A DNA stretch of 64,000 nt from Mycobacterium fragae (GTDB taxonomy: Bacteria; Actinomycetota; Actinomycetes; Mycobacteriales; Mycobacteriaceae): assembly GCF_002102185.1 (NCBI RefSeq), contig NZ_LQOW01000003.1, positions 124,001-188,000 of the forward strand, given 5' to 3'. A program made the position numbers and the translations under genes. Of the stretch, positions 30,939-39,016 are shown piece after piece. The stretch's first letter is position 1. Each line of letters begins with the position of its first letter. The notes beneath the pieces are model-generated. The model was given only the letters and a program-made list of their open reading frames with translations, was not told the DNA's origin and ran no database searches.

Positions 30939-32690
30939 TCAGGTCTGTCGAATGTCGAATCGCGCGAACAGCCGGACCAGCGAAGGGCTGACGCGGCGCA
31001 TCGCGTACCCGATTCTGGATTCCGCCGCGATCGGCACTACCGGCGGGCCGGTCTTGACAGCCTTGACAATCGCCTTGGCGGTGGCTTCCGGCGTGTAGTT
31101 GCGCCGCCGATACGCGGCGTCGGCCCGCTGCCGGGCCCGCTCTTGCTCGTCCGGTGACATACCGGCGTACACCGTGCTTTTGGCGATATTGGTATTGACG
31201 AAACCCGGGCACACCGCGGTAACCGTGATGCCCTCGTCGGCGAGGTCGGCCCGCATCGATTCGCTCAACGCCAGCACCGCCGCCTTCGTGGTGCCATAGG
31301 CCACCATCGATTTCGAGGGCAGAAATGCAGCGGCCGACGACACGTTGATGATCGTGCCGCCCTGCCCGCGCTCGACCATCTGAGCACCGAAGGCTCGGCT
31401 GCCGTTGATGACGCCGCGCACATTGACTCCCATGATGGCGTCCCAGTGCTCCGGCGTCGTCTCCAGGAACCGGCCCGCCATCCCGATGCCGGCGTTGTTG
31501 ACCAGGATGTCGACAATGCCGTGCTTGTCGTGCACTTGTGCCGCAAGGTTATTCATCGCAGCTTCGTCGCTGACGTCGACCTGATAGACGGCGGCCTCGG
31601 CCCCCTCCGCCCGGACTGCTTCCGCGGTTGCGTTGGCGCCGACGATATCTCGGTCGACCACCACGACGGTGGCCGCACCCTGGCGGGCCAGCTCCACGGC
31701 GGTGGCCCGGCCGATCCCGGCGGCCGCGCCGGTGACAAGCGCGAGTTTGCCTCGCACGTCACGAGGTCCGGTCCCGACAAGGGATTCGCCGGACGGCGTG
31801 GCGCCCTCGGTCACCGAGTCGACCCACTCGCTGGTCAGCCGGGCGATAATGTCGGGACGCGAGGCCACCACCCAGTGGCCGCCCTCGATCGGGACGACGC
31901 GGCTGCCCCTCGGTATCGAGCCGGTGAACCGCTGTAGGGGCGGCGACACGAAATAATCCTTGCGCGGCACCAGCACCTGTACCGGGACGCTGGTCTGCGG
32001 CAACTGCTTTCCCGGAGCCAGCAGAGGGCCGGGCATGTTGGCGCGGTACAGGTTGAGCCCATTGACGTAGTCGTGCATCGAGCGGGGGACCGCGCCACGG
32101 TGGCTACGGGTGCTCGATCCGCCGATACGGCCTACGGCCTCAAAGACTTTGGACGTGGCCCCGGATCGGATCGCGATTTCAGGCACACCCGGACACAGGA
32201 AGAACCAGATGTAGGAGGAGGCCAGGAACTGTTTGGCGACGTCGGCCATGGCACGCGGGGTGCGCGGTGAGCGCAGGAACTTGCCGGCATAGTTCAGGTG
32301 CGGCCCGGAGATCGACGTGAACGAGGCGATCCGGTTCATCACCGCGTCGTCAGTGACCGCCGCCCAGCCCTGAATCGAACCCCAGTCGTGGGCCAGTAGG
32401 TGGACGTCGTCCACCCCGAGGCTGTCGATCACCGCTGCGATATCCGAAACGAGTTGGGGGAGCCGGTATCCCGATCGGTCGGTCGGCGCCGACGATTCAC
32501 CGATCCCGCGCACGTCGTAGGCCGCGAAATTGTATTTGTCACCGAGATGCTCGGCGACCCCGTCCCACACGTGGTGGTTATCCGGGTACCCGTGGATGGC
32601 CAGGACGGTCGGGCGCCGTTGGTCGATCTCGGTGTAGGCGTGGACCGCCAGGGTGACGCCGTCCGACGCCGTCACAGAGCTGCTGATCAT
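30939..32690 (-). CDS. Alpha/beta hydrolase-SDR fusion, EphD-like
   Basis: 583 residues, two enzymes in one chain. Residues 1-300: alpha/beta hydrolase of epoxide-hydrolase type, with HGYPDNHHVWDG, the nucleophile elbow LAHDWGS (Asp102) and His272 in EGGHWVV; an Asp nucleophile fits epoxide hydrolase rather than esterase. Residues 312-583: short-chain dehydrogenase with TGAAAGIG (320-327), NNAG and catalytic Tyr465-x3-Lys469. The layout and length match mycobacterial EphD (Rv2214c), reported to act on epoxidised mycolates. Start at 32690 chosen because the longer frame runs back over the diiron gene. Third gene of the operon, 13 bases after the diiron gene. Confidence 0.9.
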   Translation of the reverse strand: MISSSVTASDGVTLAVHAYTEIDQRRPTVLAIHGYPDNHHVWDGVAEHLGDKYNFAAYDVRGIGESSAPTDRSGYRLPQLVSDIAAVIDSLGVDDVHLLAHDWGSIQGWAAVTDDAVMNRIASFTSISGPHLNYAGKFLRSPRTPRAMADVAKQFLASSYIWFFLCPGVPEIAIRSGATSKVFEAVGRIGGSSTRSHRGAVPRSMHDYVNGLNLYRANMPGPLLAPGKQLPQTSVPVQVLVPRKDYFVSPPLQRFTGSIPRGSRVVPIEGGHWVVASRPDIIARLTSEWVDSVTEGATPSGESLVGTGPRDVRGKLALVTGAAAGIGRATAVELARQGAATVVVVDRDIVGANATAEAVRAEGAEAAVYQVDVSDEAAMNNLAAQVHDKHGIVDILVNNAGIGMAGRFLETTPEHWDAIMGVNVRGVINGSRAFGAQMVERGQGGTIINVSSAAAFLPSKSMVAYGTTKAAVLALSESMRADLADEGITVTAVCPGFVNTNIAKSTVYAGMSPDEQERARQRADAAYRRRNYTPEATAKAIVKAVKTGPPVVPIAAESRIGYAMRRVSPSLVRLFARFDIRQT

Positions 32691-32703
32691 GGCTCCTCGA
32701 TGC

Positions 32704-33618
32704 TCAGTGCGACGCGCGGGCAGCGGGCGACCTCGCCAAGTACTCGACCGCGCGTCCCACCCCGCCCAGCTGGCTCGGGTGGAAACTCGGCGTGTAGTAG
32801 GCGCCGATGACGCGCAGGAACTGGAAAGGCCCGGGCACCAAGCCTCGCCGCGCCGCGTCGAAGTAGTCCCGCCAGCGCGGTTTGGTCCCGGGCGGCAGGT
32901 GCGGGTCGACCGAGTACATGAATCGCACACCGCGGACGAACAGCCACAGCATCGCCGGCGTCACCAGCAGCTGGGTGCGCACCTGCCGCCAGTACCCGGC
33001 CTGCAAGTGCTTCATGGTGTCGAAGGCGACCGCTTTGTGTTCGACTTCTTCCGCGCCGTGCCAGCGCAGCAGGTCCAGCATCACCGGGTCGGCCCCGAGT
33101 GCGTCGAGTTGCGGGGTGTCGAGAATCCATTCACCGAGGATGGCGGTGTAGTGCTCGAGGGCGGCCACGATCGACACCCGTTCGAGTAACCAGCTCTGCT
33201 GTCGTCGCTTGCTCCACCGCGGCCGGTCGCCGACGAGCTTGTTGAACATCCAACGGATCTGGTCGGTGAACGGCGTCAGATCGATGCCTTTTGCGGCGAA
33301 GTGCTCGGCCACACCGGCGTGCGCCTGGGAATGGAGGGCCTCCTGGCTGATGAAGCCCTGCACGTCCAGCCGCAGCTGGTCGTCCTTGATCAGCGGCAAC
33401 GCCTTCTTGAAGACGTCGACGATCCACTCCTCGCCCGCCGGCAGCAGCAGGTGCAGGACGTTGCAGAAATGAGTCGCGAAGGGCTCGTTGGGCACGTAGT
33501 AGAACGGCAGCTTCGCCCAGTCGAACTCGACGTCACGCGCCTGCAGCACAATCCGCTCATGGTCGAGTGACGCGTCATGCGGACCCGCCGCCTGGTCATC
33601 GACAGTGAACATCATCAA
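32704..33618 (-). CDS. Diiron-type protein of the PF10118 'metal-dependent hydrolase' family
   Basis: 304 residues. Databases name this family metal-dependent hydrolase, but the residues seen are those of a ferritin-like diiron carboxylate protein: Glu63/64, Glu93-x2-His96 (EALH), Glu155 (ALEHY) and Glu191-x2-His194 (EVEH), with helix spacing of about 30, 62 and 36 residues. A hydrophobic segment (LLVTPAMLWLFVRGVRFMYS, near residues 217-236) may touch the membrane. Activity is not known. Located between the FAAL-ACP-reductase gene (14 bases) and the hydrolase-SDR gene (13 bases), with a matching reductase two genes on. Confidence 0.85.
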   Translation of the reverse strand: MMMFTVDDQAAGPHDASLDHERIVLQARDVEFDWAKLPFYYVPNEPFATHFCNVLHLLLPAGEEWIVDVFKKALPLIKDDQLRLDVQGFISQEALHSQAHAGVAEHFAAKGIDLTPFTDQIRWMFNKLVGDRPRWSKRRQQSWLLERVSIVAALEHYTAILGEWILDTPQLDALGADPVMLDLLRWHGAEEVEHKAVAFDTMKHLQAGYWRQVRTQLLVTPAMLWLFVRGVRFMYSVDPHLPPGTKPRWRDYFDAARRGLVPGPFQFLRVIGAYYTPSFHPSQLGGVGRAVEYLARSPAARASH

Positions 33619-33632
33619 CTCCCTTACAGACG

Positions 33633-36600
33633 CTAGGCTACTGCGTCGCCGCCGAGGCTCCCCCTCTCAGCCTCGGCGACTAGACGCTCGCATCGCAGGA
33701 ACCGGACGAGATTGTCGACCGTCTCGGTCAGGGGCGGCTCGTGCGTGCGGACCTTGGCCAGTTCGCGGGCATGCCGGTACTGGGTGTTGTCGTAGCGCTT
33801 GTCCCGCATCGCTGCGATTTTGTCTGCCGAGCGGGTGAGGAAGTCAACCAGCGGATACATCGGATCGCGCGGTGTGCATCGCTGGTTCAGCAGCTCGGCG
33901 AAGGACGGGATGTCGTGGTACTCGAACCGGTAGCCGTAGCGTTCGGACAAGACCCGGGTGATATCCCGCAGGTTGTAGTAGTCATCCGCGGTCATATTGA
34001 AGACATGACCGCACTCGGCGCGTGCCTCGGCCGGCAGGCTCATCAGCGCGACGATGTGATCGGCGATCAGGTCCGCCGGCAGCAGGCTGACCTGGTTGAG
34101 GGCGCCGACGGCCAGGCCGTGCTCGATCATGAACGCGGTGAGGCGCACATAGATGTCGTCCTGGCTACCAAAGCCCGCGCTGGTCGGACCGATGAGCGAG
34201 GGTCGGTAGATGCGCACGTCGAGGCCTTGCCGCAGCGCGTTGAGCGACAGCTGCTCGGCCACCCACTTGGTTTGCGAGTAGCCGAAGTCCAGGCCGCTCA
34301 TTTCCTCGTTCGCGTACGCCTCGCCGACGACCGGCATGGTGCTCCAGCCGTAGATGAAGGTGCTGGAGACCAGGTGGAAGGTCTTCCGGTGCGACGTCAT
34401 GGCCAGGCGCAACAACTCCCACGTGCCGCCGACGTTGGCGGGCCGCAGCGCGTCGTACGTGCGGACGTAGTTGACTAGGGCGCCGTTGTGCACGATCGCA
34501 TCGACGGACTCGGCCAATCGCTGGAACTCCGCCTCGCCGATTCCCAAGTGCGGCTCGGCCAGGTCGCCGCAGATAACCCGGACCCGCGCCCGCACTTCGA
34601 CTTCCAGTGCCGGGGACCAAAGCCGAGCCCGGCGCAGCGAGGCGACGATCCGGTCCAGGCCGTGGGCCGCATCGGTGGCGCGGACCAATGCATGGACGGT
34701 GTAGGAGGTCTGCTCGAGCAGGTTGCTCAGCAGGAAGGGCCCCAGGAAGCCGGTGGCACCGGTCAGCAGGATGTCGGTCGGCACGCCGTCGCGCGCCGGC
34801 GGAAGCTCCGGCAGGGGCAGCTGTGCGTCGGCGCGCATCTTCGCGGTCTCGTATTCCTCGTACTCGGCGGAGATCTGATCCAGCGCGTGGCGCAGCGCGT
34901 CGAGCGGTTGTCCGGATCCGTCGCCGAACTGCCGCATGAGCCGGAAGAACTCGGCGACTGTCAGGCGCTGCAGTAGCCGGGTGTTGACCTCCTCGGCCAG
35001 CTCCCCGGCGCCGTGCTGTTCCAGCAGGGCCTGCATGTCCGCGCGCAGCTCGGCCAGGGCCAGCGAGTCGATGCCGAGATCCGCGAAGGAGCAGTCCTCG
35101 TGGCCGGTCAAGTCGTAGCTCTCGATGAGATGCCGGAAGCGTTCCAGCGGACCCGCGGCGGCGTCGAGGCTGTCATGGGTTTGATGCGTGTAACTCGCCA
35201 GCACGGGCAGCTCACCATCCAGCCAAAGTTGGCGGGTATGAGCGCGCCGGATCTTGCCGGAGGTGGTTTTCGGGATGCTGCGCGGCGGCGCGAACAGGAT
35301 GGTGTGCGGATCTATGTGGCAATGCCTGCGGATTGCTCGCGCCAGGGCCTTGGCGTCTGGGAGCACGTCTTCGTCGCGCACCTCGGCGACAACGACCAGC
35401 GCTTCCTGTTCGTTGCGCTCGACCGAGAAGGCGGCGACACAGCCGCCGCGGATTTGTGCGGCCGACCGTTCCACGACGCCCTCGATGTCGGCGGGGTAGC
35501 AGTTCACGCCGCGGACGATGATCAGATCCTTGCTGCGTCCGCAGACGAACAGCTCACCCTCGTACAAGAAGCCGAGATCGCCCGTCCGCAGATAGGTGTG
35601 TGCTTCGTCGCCTGCGATGCGGGCTTCGAAGGTCTCTGCGGTTTGCTCGGGGCGGCGCCAGTAGCCGCCTCCCTTGGACGCTCCGTCCACCCAGATCTCG
35701 CCGATCCGGCTCTCGCCCAGATCCTGCCTGGTTTGCGGATCGACGATGCGGACCCGGTTTCCGTCAATTGGCTTGCCGCAGCTGACGACTGCGCTCTGGT
35801 TGTTGTTTTCGGGCAGGGCCTTTTCGACCCGCACCAGATTCTGTTCCAGCGCTCGCTTGTTCACCGCGAGGGTCTGACGCCCCCGCATGGACACCACAAG
35901 GGTGTTTTCCGCCAGGCCGTATGCGCCGGTGAGCGCATCGGGCCGCAAGCCGTATGCGGCGAACCGCTGCCGGAAGCGGGCAAAGCTCTTGGCCCGCAAT
36001 GCCTCTGCCCCGACGACGAGGCTGTCCAGGCTGCTCAGGTCTATCCCGGTCAGTTCGGACGTCGGCAGCTTGTCTTCGCGCAGGCAGTAGTCGAGGGCGA
36101 AGTTCGGCGCAGGGGAGTGGGTAGCGCGCACGTCGCTGATGAGCCGCAACCAGGCCGAAGGTCGGGCCAGGAAGTCGACCGGCGACATCGCATGCGTGGT
36201 TCCGCCGTTCACCAGCACGAACAGGTAGGCGGAGATCAAGCCCATGTCGTGGTGCTGCGGGAGCCAGCTGACGCACACTTCACCGCCCGCAAACGCCGAG
36301 CGGTTGGCGATGATGTTGGCGTGGCTGACGATCACGCCCTTGGGATCGCTGGTGGAGCCGGATGTGTACTGCAGGAAGAGAACCGAGCCGGGCGTGTCCG
36401 GCACCGGGGCCCCGCCAAAGTCCTGCGTGCCGTCCGTGGCGAACCAGGGCAGCGCTGGCGGCCGCTCGGCATCCTGCCACGGGAGCGCGCCTTGCCGGTG
36501 ACCGAGCAGCTGGCGGTAGTCGTATTCGAACTGCTTGGTTGACAGCACCGCCTTGGCCCGGGAGTCCCGCGCGATGAAGCCGAGCTTGGCCAGCCCCGCC

Positions 36601-36896
36601 TCGAACGCCATCGGCAGCGGAGGGCTGACCGGCACGGCGATCACCCCGATGCGCGCGCAGGCGTAGAACGCCGCAACCATCTCCAGACCTGGCGGGTAGA
36701 CCAGTAGCGCCCGATCCCCCGGCCTCAGCCCGGCCTCTGCGAAGAGATAGGCGGCCAGCTCGCGCGTGCGCTCGGCGAAGCTCTGGTACGTGTAATGCTC
36801 GAGCTCTCGGCCTTCGGCGTCGACGAACCGGTACAGGGTCTGGTCCGGTTTTCGGGCTTCCCACATCTGCAGGTAGTCGATAAGCGTCTCCGCCAT
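33633..36896 (-). CDS. FAAL - acyl carrier - thioester reductase protein
   Basis: 1,087 residues in three modules. Residues 1 to about 590: fatty acyl-AMP ligase, with LQYTSGSTSDPKGVIVSH for the ATP site, LPQHHDMGLI, PNFALDYC, YLRTGDLGF and VRGVNCYPADIE, all FAAL rather than CoA-ligase marks. About 595-690: acyl carrier domain with DLGIDSLALAEL, Ser611 for the phosphopantetheine arm. About 705-1087: thioester reductase with TGATGFLG (712-719) and Tyr873-x3-Lys877. So the chain should activate a free fatty acid, hold it as a thioester and release it with NAD(P)H as an aldehyde or alcohol, like carboxylic acid reductases but with a FAAL front end. Start at 36896 has GGGGGAG eight bases upstream. 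First gene of the operon. Confidence 0.93.
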   Translation of the reverse strand: MAETLIDYLQMWEARKPDQTLYRFVDAEGRELEHYTYQSFAERTRELAAYLFAEAGLRPGDRALLVYPPGLEMVAAFYACARIGVIAVPVSPPLPMAFEAGLAKLGFIARDSRAKAVLSTKQFEYDYRQLLGHRQGALPWQDAERPPALPWFATDGTQDFGGAPVPDTPGSVLFLQYTSGSTSDPKGVIVSHANIIANRSAFAGGEVCVSWLPQHHDMGLISAYLFVLVNGGTTHAMSPVDFLARPSAWLRLISDVRATHSPAPNFALDYCLREDKLPTSELTGIDLSSLDSLVVGAEALRAKSFARFRQRFAAYGLRPDALTGAYGLAENTLVVSMRGRQTLAVNKRALEQNLVRVEKALPENNNQSAVVSCGKPIDGNRVRIVDPQTRQDLGESRIGEIWVDGASKGGGYWRRPEQTAETFEARIAGDEAHTYLRTGDLGFLYEGELFVCGRSKDLIIVRGVNCYPADIEGVVERSAAQIRGGCVAAFSVERNEQEALVVVAEVRDEDVLPDAKALARAIRRHCHIDPHTILFAPPRSIPKTTSGKIRRAHTRQLWLDGELPVLASYTHQTHDSLDAAAGPLERFRHLIESYDLTGHEDCSFADLGIDSLALAELRADMQALLEQHGAGELAEEVNTRLLQRLTVAEFFRLMRQFGDGSGQPLDALRHALDQISAEYEEYETAKMRADAQLPLPELPPARDGVPTDILLTGATGFLGPFLLSNLLEQTSYTVHALVRATDAAHGLDRIVASLRRARLWSPALEVEVRARVRVICGDLAEPHLGIGEAEFQRLAESVDAIVHNGALVNYVRTYDALRPANVGGTWELLRLAMTSHRKTFHLVSSTFIYGWSTMPVVGEAYANEEMSGLDFGYSQTKWVAEQLSLNALRQGLDVRIYRPSLIGPTSAGFGSQDDIYVRLTAFMIEHGLAVGALNQVSLLPADLIADHIVALMSLPAEARAECGHVFNMTADDYYNLRDITRVLSERYGYRFEYHDIPSFAELLNQRCTPRDPMYPLVDFLTRSADKIAAMRDKRYDNTQYRHARELAKVRTHEPPLTETVDNLVRFLRCERLVAEAERGSLGGDAVA

Positions 36897-36993
36897 CGGA
36901 GTCACTCCCCCTTCCGGGCTCGGGTCAACGAAGCCAACAGAGCTCACAGAATAGAGCAATTTGCTTCACGTATTTCGTACAATGACAAAACCG

Positions 36994-37022
36994 ATTCTAA
37001 GCTGCCTACTGAGGTCAAGCAA
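36994..37022 (-). promoter_or_regulatory. Candidate promoter of the FAAL operon
   Basis: Read on the minus strand: TTGCTT (37022-37017), a 17-base spacer and TAGAAT (36999-36994), 98 bases before the ATG at 36896. The -10 box differs from consensus at one base. Predicted start of transcription near 36987, leaving a leader of about 90 bases. Confidence 0.4.
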
Positions 37023-37187
37023 ACACTTTTTGCCGCTTTCGGCTGTTGGACATCAAAACTCACAAGAACTTCACAGGCTGATTCTTGGCGGCGGTGAAGT
37101 GCGACCTTCCCGGCCAGCCCGGGCCGAGTTTCTTCGGTGGTCAGATGTCACCGCGATTCTGAATTCATGACCTCCGTAAGTGCGACT

Positions 37188-37206
37188 ATCAGTAGATCAG
37201 TAGATC
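37188..37206. repeat. Tandem repeat ATCAGTAG, 2.4 copies
   Basis: Two full copies of ATCAGTAG and three further bases inside the AT-rich region. Short and possibly chance, but it stands 35 bases from the inverted repeat at 37241. Confidence 0.5.
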
Positions 37207-37240
37207 GTAAACCACCAGCTCACAGCCCTGCATCCGTGAA

Positions 37241-37258
37241 TACTCCGTTACTGGAGTA
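37241..37258. promoter_or_regulatory. Inverted repeat TACTCC-N6-GGAGTA
   Basis: Perfect six-base arms with a six-base centre, within the AT-rich region between the FAAL operon and the small gene at 37630. Suits a dimeric regulator, but none is linked to it by evidence. Confidence 0.35.
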
Positions 37259-37629
37259 CGTATTTCCGCATTTCCGTATTCCATGACCGCGGACTGCTCA
37301 ATCGGCTCCCTGCTGATTCGGAGGGCCCTATTGCGAACGATTACATTAAGGCTGAATTCACAAGAAAAGAATGGTATTTCTTAATGGGCAATATGCTTTG
37401 AGCGCTGATACGCCAGCAACCTCTGCTCACGCGAACTGGCAAAAAGCCGCTGCAGCCGGGCGTCGAAGCCGGGTACGGTAGCGCACGCGCCGCGCGCGAC
37501 TCGGGGGGCCGGGCGCCTCGGCCGGGCAGGGCCAGCAGCAGGATCCGGCGCCCGCGAATTGGCGGAAGTCATAGTTTACTGATATACGGATATAACAGAC
37601 TACTGACAGGCCTTGCCGAAGGAGATCAC

Positions 37630-37893
37630 ATGGACAGCACCGGCAACCGCATCGCCGCTGCCCCGACCGAACCCGTCTCCATCGGACGGACCCGCAGTGG
37701 CCGAACACGACGAACCGTCGACCTCTCGCCGGCCCAGCATCGAGCGCTGGACATCTGGCAGCGAGACGCCGCCGACCGGCTCGGACTCGCCCGCGTCACC
37801 GGACAAGAGGTGCTGTCCGCACTCGTCGACCAACTACTGGCCGACCCGAAACTCTCGGCACAGATCACCCACACCATCCGGACCCGCAGATAG
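37630..37893 (+). CDS. Small RHH-like DNA-binding protein, orphan
   Basis: 87 residues with a clear AAGGAG ribosome-binding site five bases upstream. Residues 1-30 are polar and Arg-rich (RTRSGRTRRTVDL); a strand RTVDLSP followed by two helices (AQHRALDIWQRDAADRLG and TGQEVLSALVDQLLADPKLSAQI) fits a ribbon-helix-helix fold as in plasmid partition proteins and antitoxins. No ParA, toxin or other partner is next to it. Converges with the lipid-kinase gene, two bases between stops. Function unknown; may be a leftover of a mobile or plasmid segment. Confidence 0.7.
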   Translation: MDSTGNRIAAAPTEPVSIGRTRSGRTRRTVDLSPAQHRALDIWQRDAADRLGLARVTGQEVLSALVDQLLADPKLSAQITHTIRTRR

Positions 37894-37895
37894 CC

Positions 37896-38903
37896 TCACG
37901 AACGGGTTGAGGACGGTACCTGGGCGATGCGGATCCGCGGCCCGGGGCGGGCGGTGAGGTTGACGATGCCAACAAATCGTTCGCCGTCGATGATCGGCGA
38001 CAGCGGCTCGTCCTCGGCCTCGATGATCATCTCGTGGCCATTGACGTCGCACAGCCGGCGACCGCGGATCGCTCCGCTGGTGAGCGCCACGGGAAGCTGC
38101 GCGACGATCAACGACGGCCTGAGCTCCCCGGCTTGGAAATGCAGGGCACCGGGTTCGCTCGCCTTCGGGAATAGCCGAAACGGACCGCCGATACGGAGAT
38201 CTATCGCGCCGGCGTGAAGCAAGCGGTGTGTCCGCGTCGGGAGCTCCTCGCCGTCGATTACGACGCGGGCGCGCGTCGGAGCGAACAGACGGGTTGCGTA
38301 GTTGGGCGTCTTTGCGTGGCTGGGAACGACTTTGTTGGTCACGTAGTCGGCGAATGAGCGGGCGATCACTTTGACGACGTCTGCCCGGCCATGAGTGTGG
38401 TTCTCGTAGTACTTGTCGTAGAACCGGTTGCCGACACCTCCGGCGGCGAGCCCGAAGCAAAGCCGGTGGAACTTGGCGCCATCCGAGGTTTCACCGTCAA
38501 GCGTCAACGTGTCGAGGTGAACTTCGGGCGGGGCCTGATCGGTCTCTGCCGCAGCGGTCAGTGCGCGCAGAATCACTTCGGGCCGTCCGCGTACGTGCGC
38601 TTTGCGCGCGACGGCGTTGACACTGCCGCCGTTACTGGGCACGAATGCCGGCCAGCGTTGCGGATCGCCGACGCAGTGCTGGACTTCGTTGATCAGCCAG
38701 TGCAGCGCGCCGTCGCCGCCGTCGCTCACCAGGTGGGTGACCCGCGGACACAGCTGCTCGACGGTGTTGCGCAGCTCCTCGACGGAGGCCGTCTCGTGCA
38801 CCTCGCCCCACCGGCCGACAATGCGACGCAGCTCGGCGCTGCGGTCGCCCCGCGCAGCAAGATTCTTGCGTGCTTGCGGATTGACGATGACGCCTAGATA
38901 CAT
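37896..38903 (-). CDS. Diacylglycerol/sphingosine kinase-like lipid kinase
   Basis: 335 residues from ATG 38903 (MYLGVIVNPQARKN, GAGGAG nine bases upstream); an ATG at 38984 would add 27 residues that do not look like the family. The DAGK catalytic domain shows VIVNPQARKN for the first loop and VSDGGDGALHWLINEV for the nucleotide site (GGDGA instead of GGDGT), then SNGGSVNAVARKA in place of the usual GTANDFAR, which suggests a divergent subgroup. Expected to phosphorylate a lipid at the membrane; substrate unknown. Transcribed away from the SDR gene at 39017. Confidence 0.8.
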   Translation of the reverse strand: MYLGVIVNPQARKNLAARGDRSAELRRIVGRWGEVHETASVEELRNTVEQLCPRVTHLVSDGGDGALHWLINEVQHCVGDPQRWPAFVPSNGGSVNAVARKAHVRGRPEVILRALTAAAETDQAPPEVHLDTLTLDGETSDGAKFHRLCFGLAAGGVGNRFYDKYYENHTHGRADVVKVIARSFADYVTNKVVPSHAKTPNYATRLFAPTRARVVIDGEELPTRTHRLLHAGAIDLRIGGPFRLFPKASEPGALHFQAGELRPSLIVAQLPVALTSGAIRGRRLCDVNGHEMIIEAEDEPLSPIIDGERFVGIVNLTARPGPRIRIAQVPSSTRS

Positions 38904-39016
38904 CCGGACGTACTCCTCGACGAGGGACGGAGGCGCCCAGATGGCATCTTGCGCGCCAACCCAGGACGATACCTGCGACGTCATCGTCGACGAGCAACGC
39001 CTGGCAACGGCCGATT

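Larger units (their letters stand above)
36897..37629. other. AT-rich intergenic region, 733 bases
   Basis: The longest gene-free stretch here and clearly richer in A and T than its neighbours, especially 36940-37080 and 37140-37400; 37440-37560 is very GC-rich instead. It holds a candidate promoter for the FAAL operon (36994-37022), a tandem 8-base repeat (37188-37206), an inverted repeat (37241-37258), and TTTCCG direct repeats near 37260-37282. Short open frames in it (36961-37170 plus strand, 37381-37572 minus strand) lack ribosome-binding sites and typical codon use. Confidence 0.7.

Noticed and set aside
35013-36542. 509-codon plus-strand frame inside the FAAL gene
   Set aside because: His/Asp/Ala/Gly-rich shadow of the minus-strand gene, as expected for its codon pattern.
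33633-36896. Reading the FAAL-ACP-reductase as an ordinary carboxylic acid reductase (FadD9 type)
   Set aside because: The adenylation part has FAAL motifs and the whole lacks the length and order of FadD9.
36961-37170. Plus-strand frame of 69 codons upstream of the FAAL operon
   Set aside because: Sits across AT-rich sequence with atypical codons and no ribosome site.
37381-37572. Minus-strand frame of 63 codons in the AT-rich gap
   Set aside because: No ribosome-binding site and mixed codon use across a sharp GC change; no family recognised.
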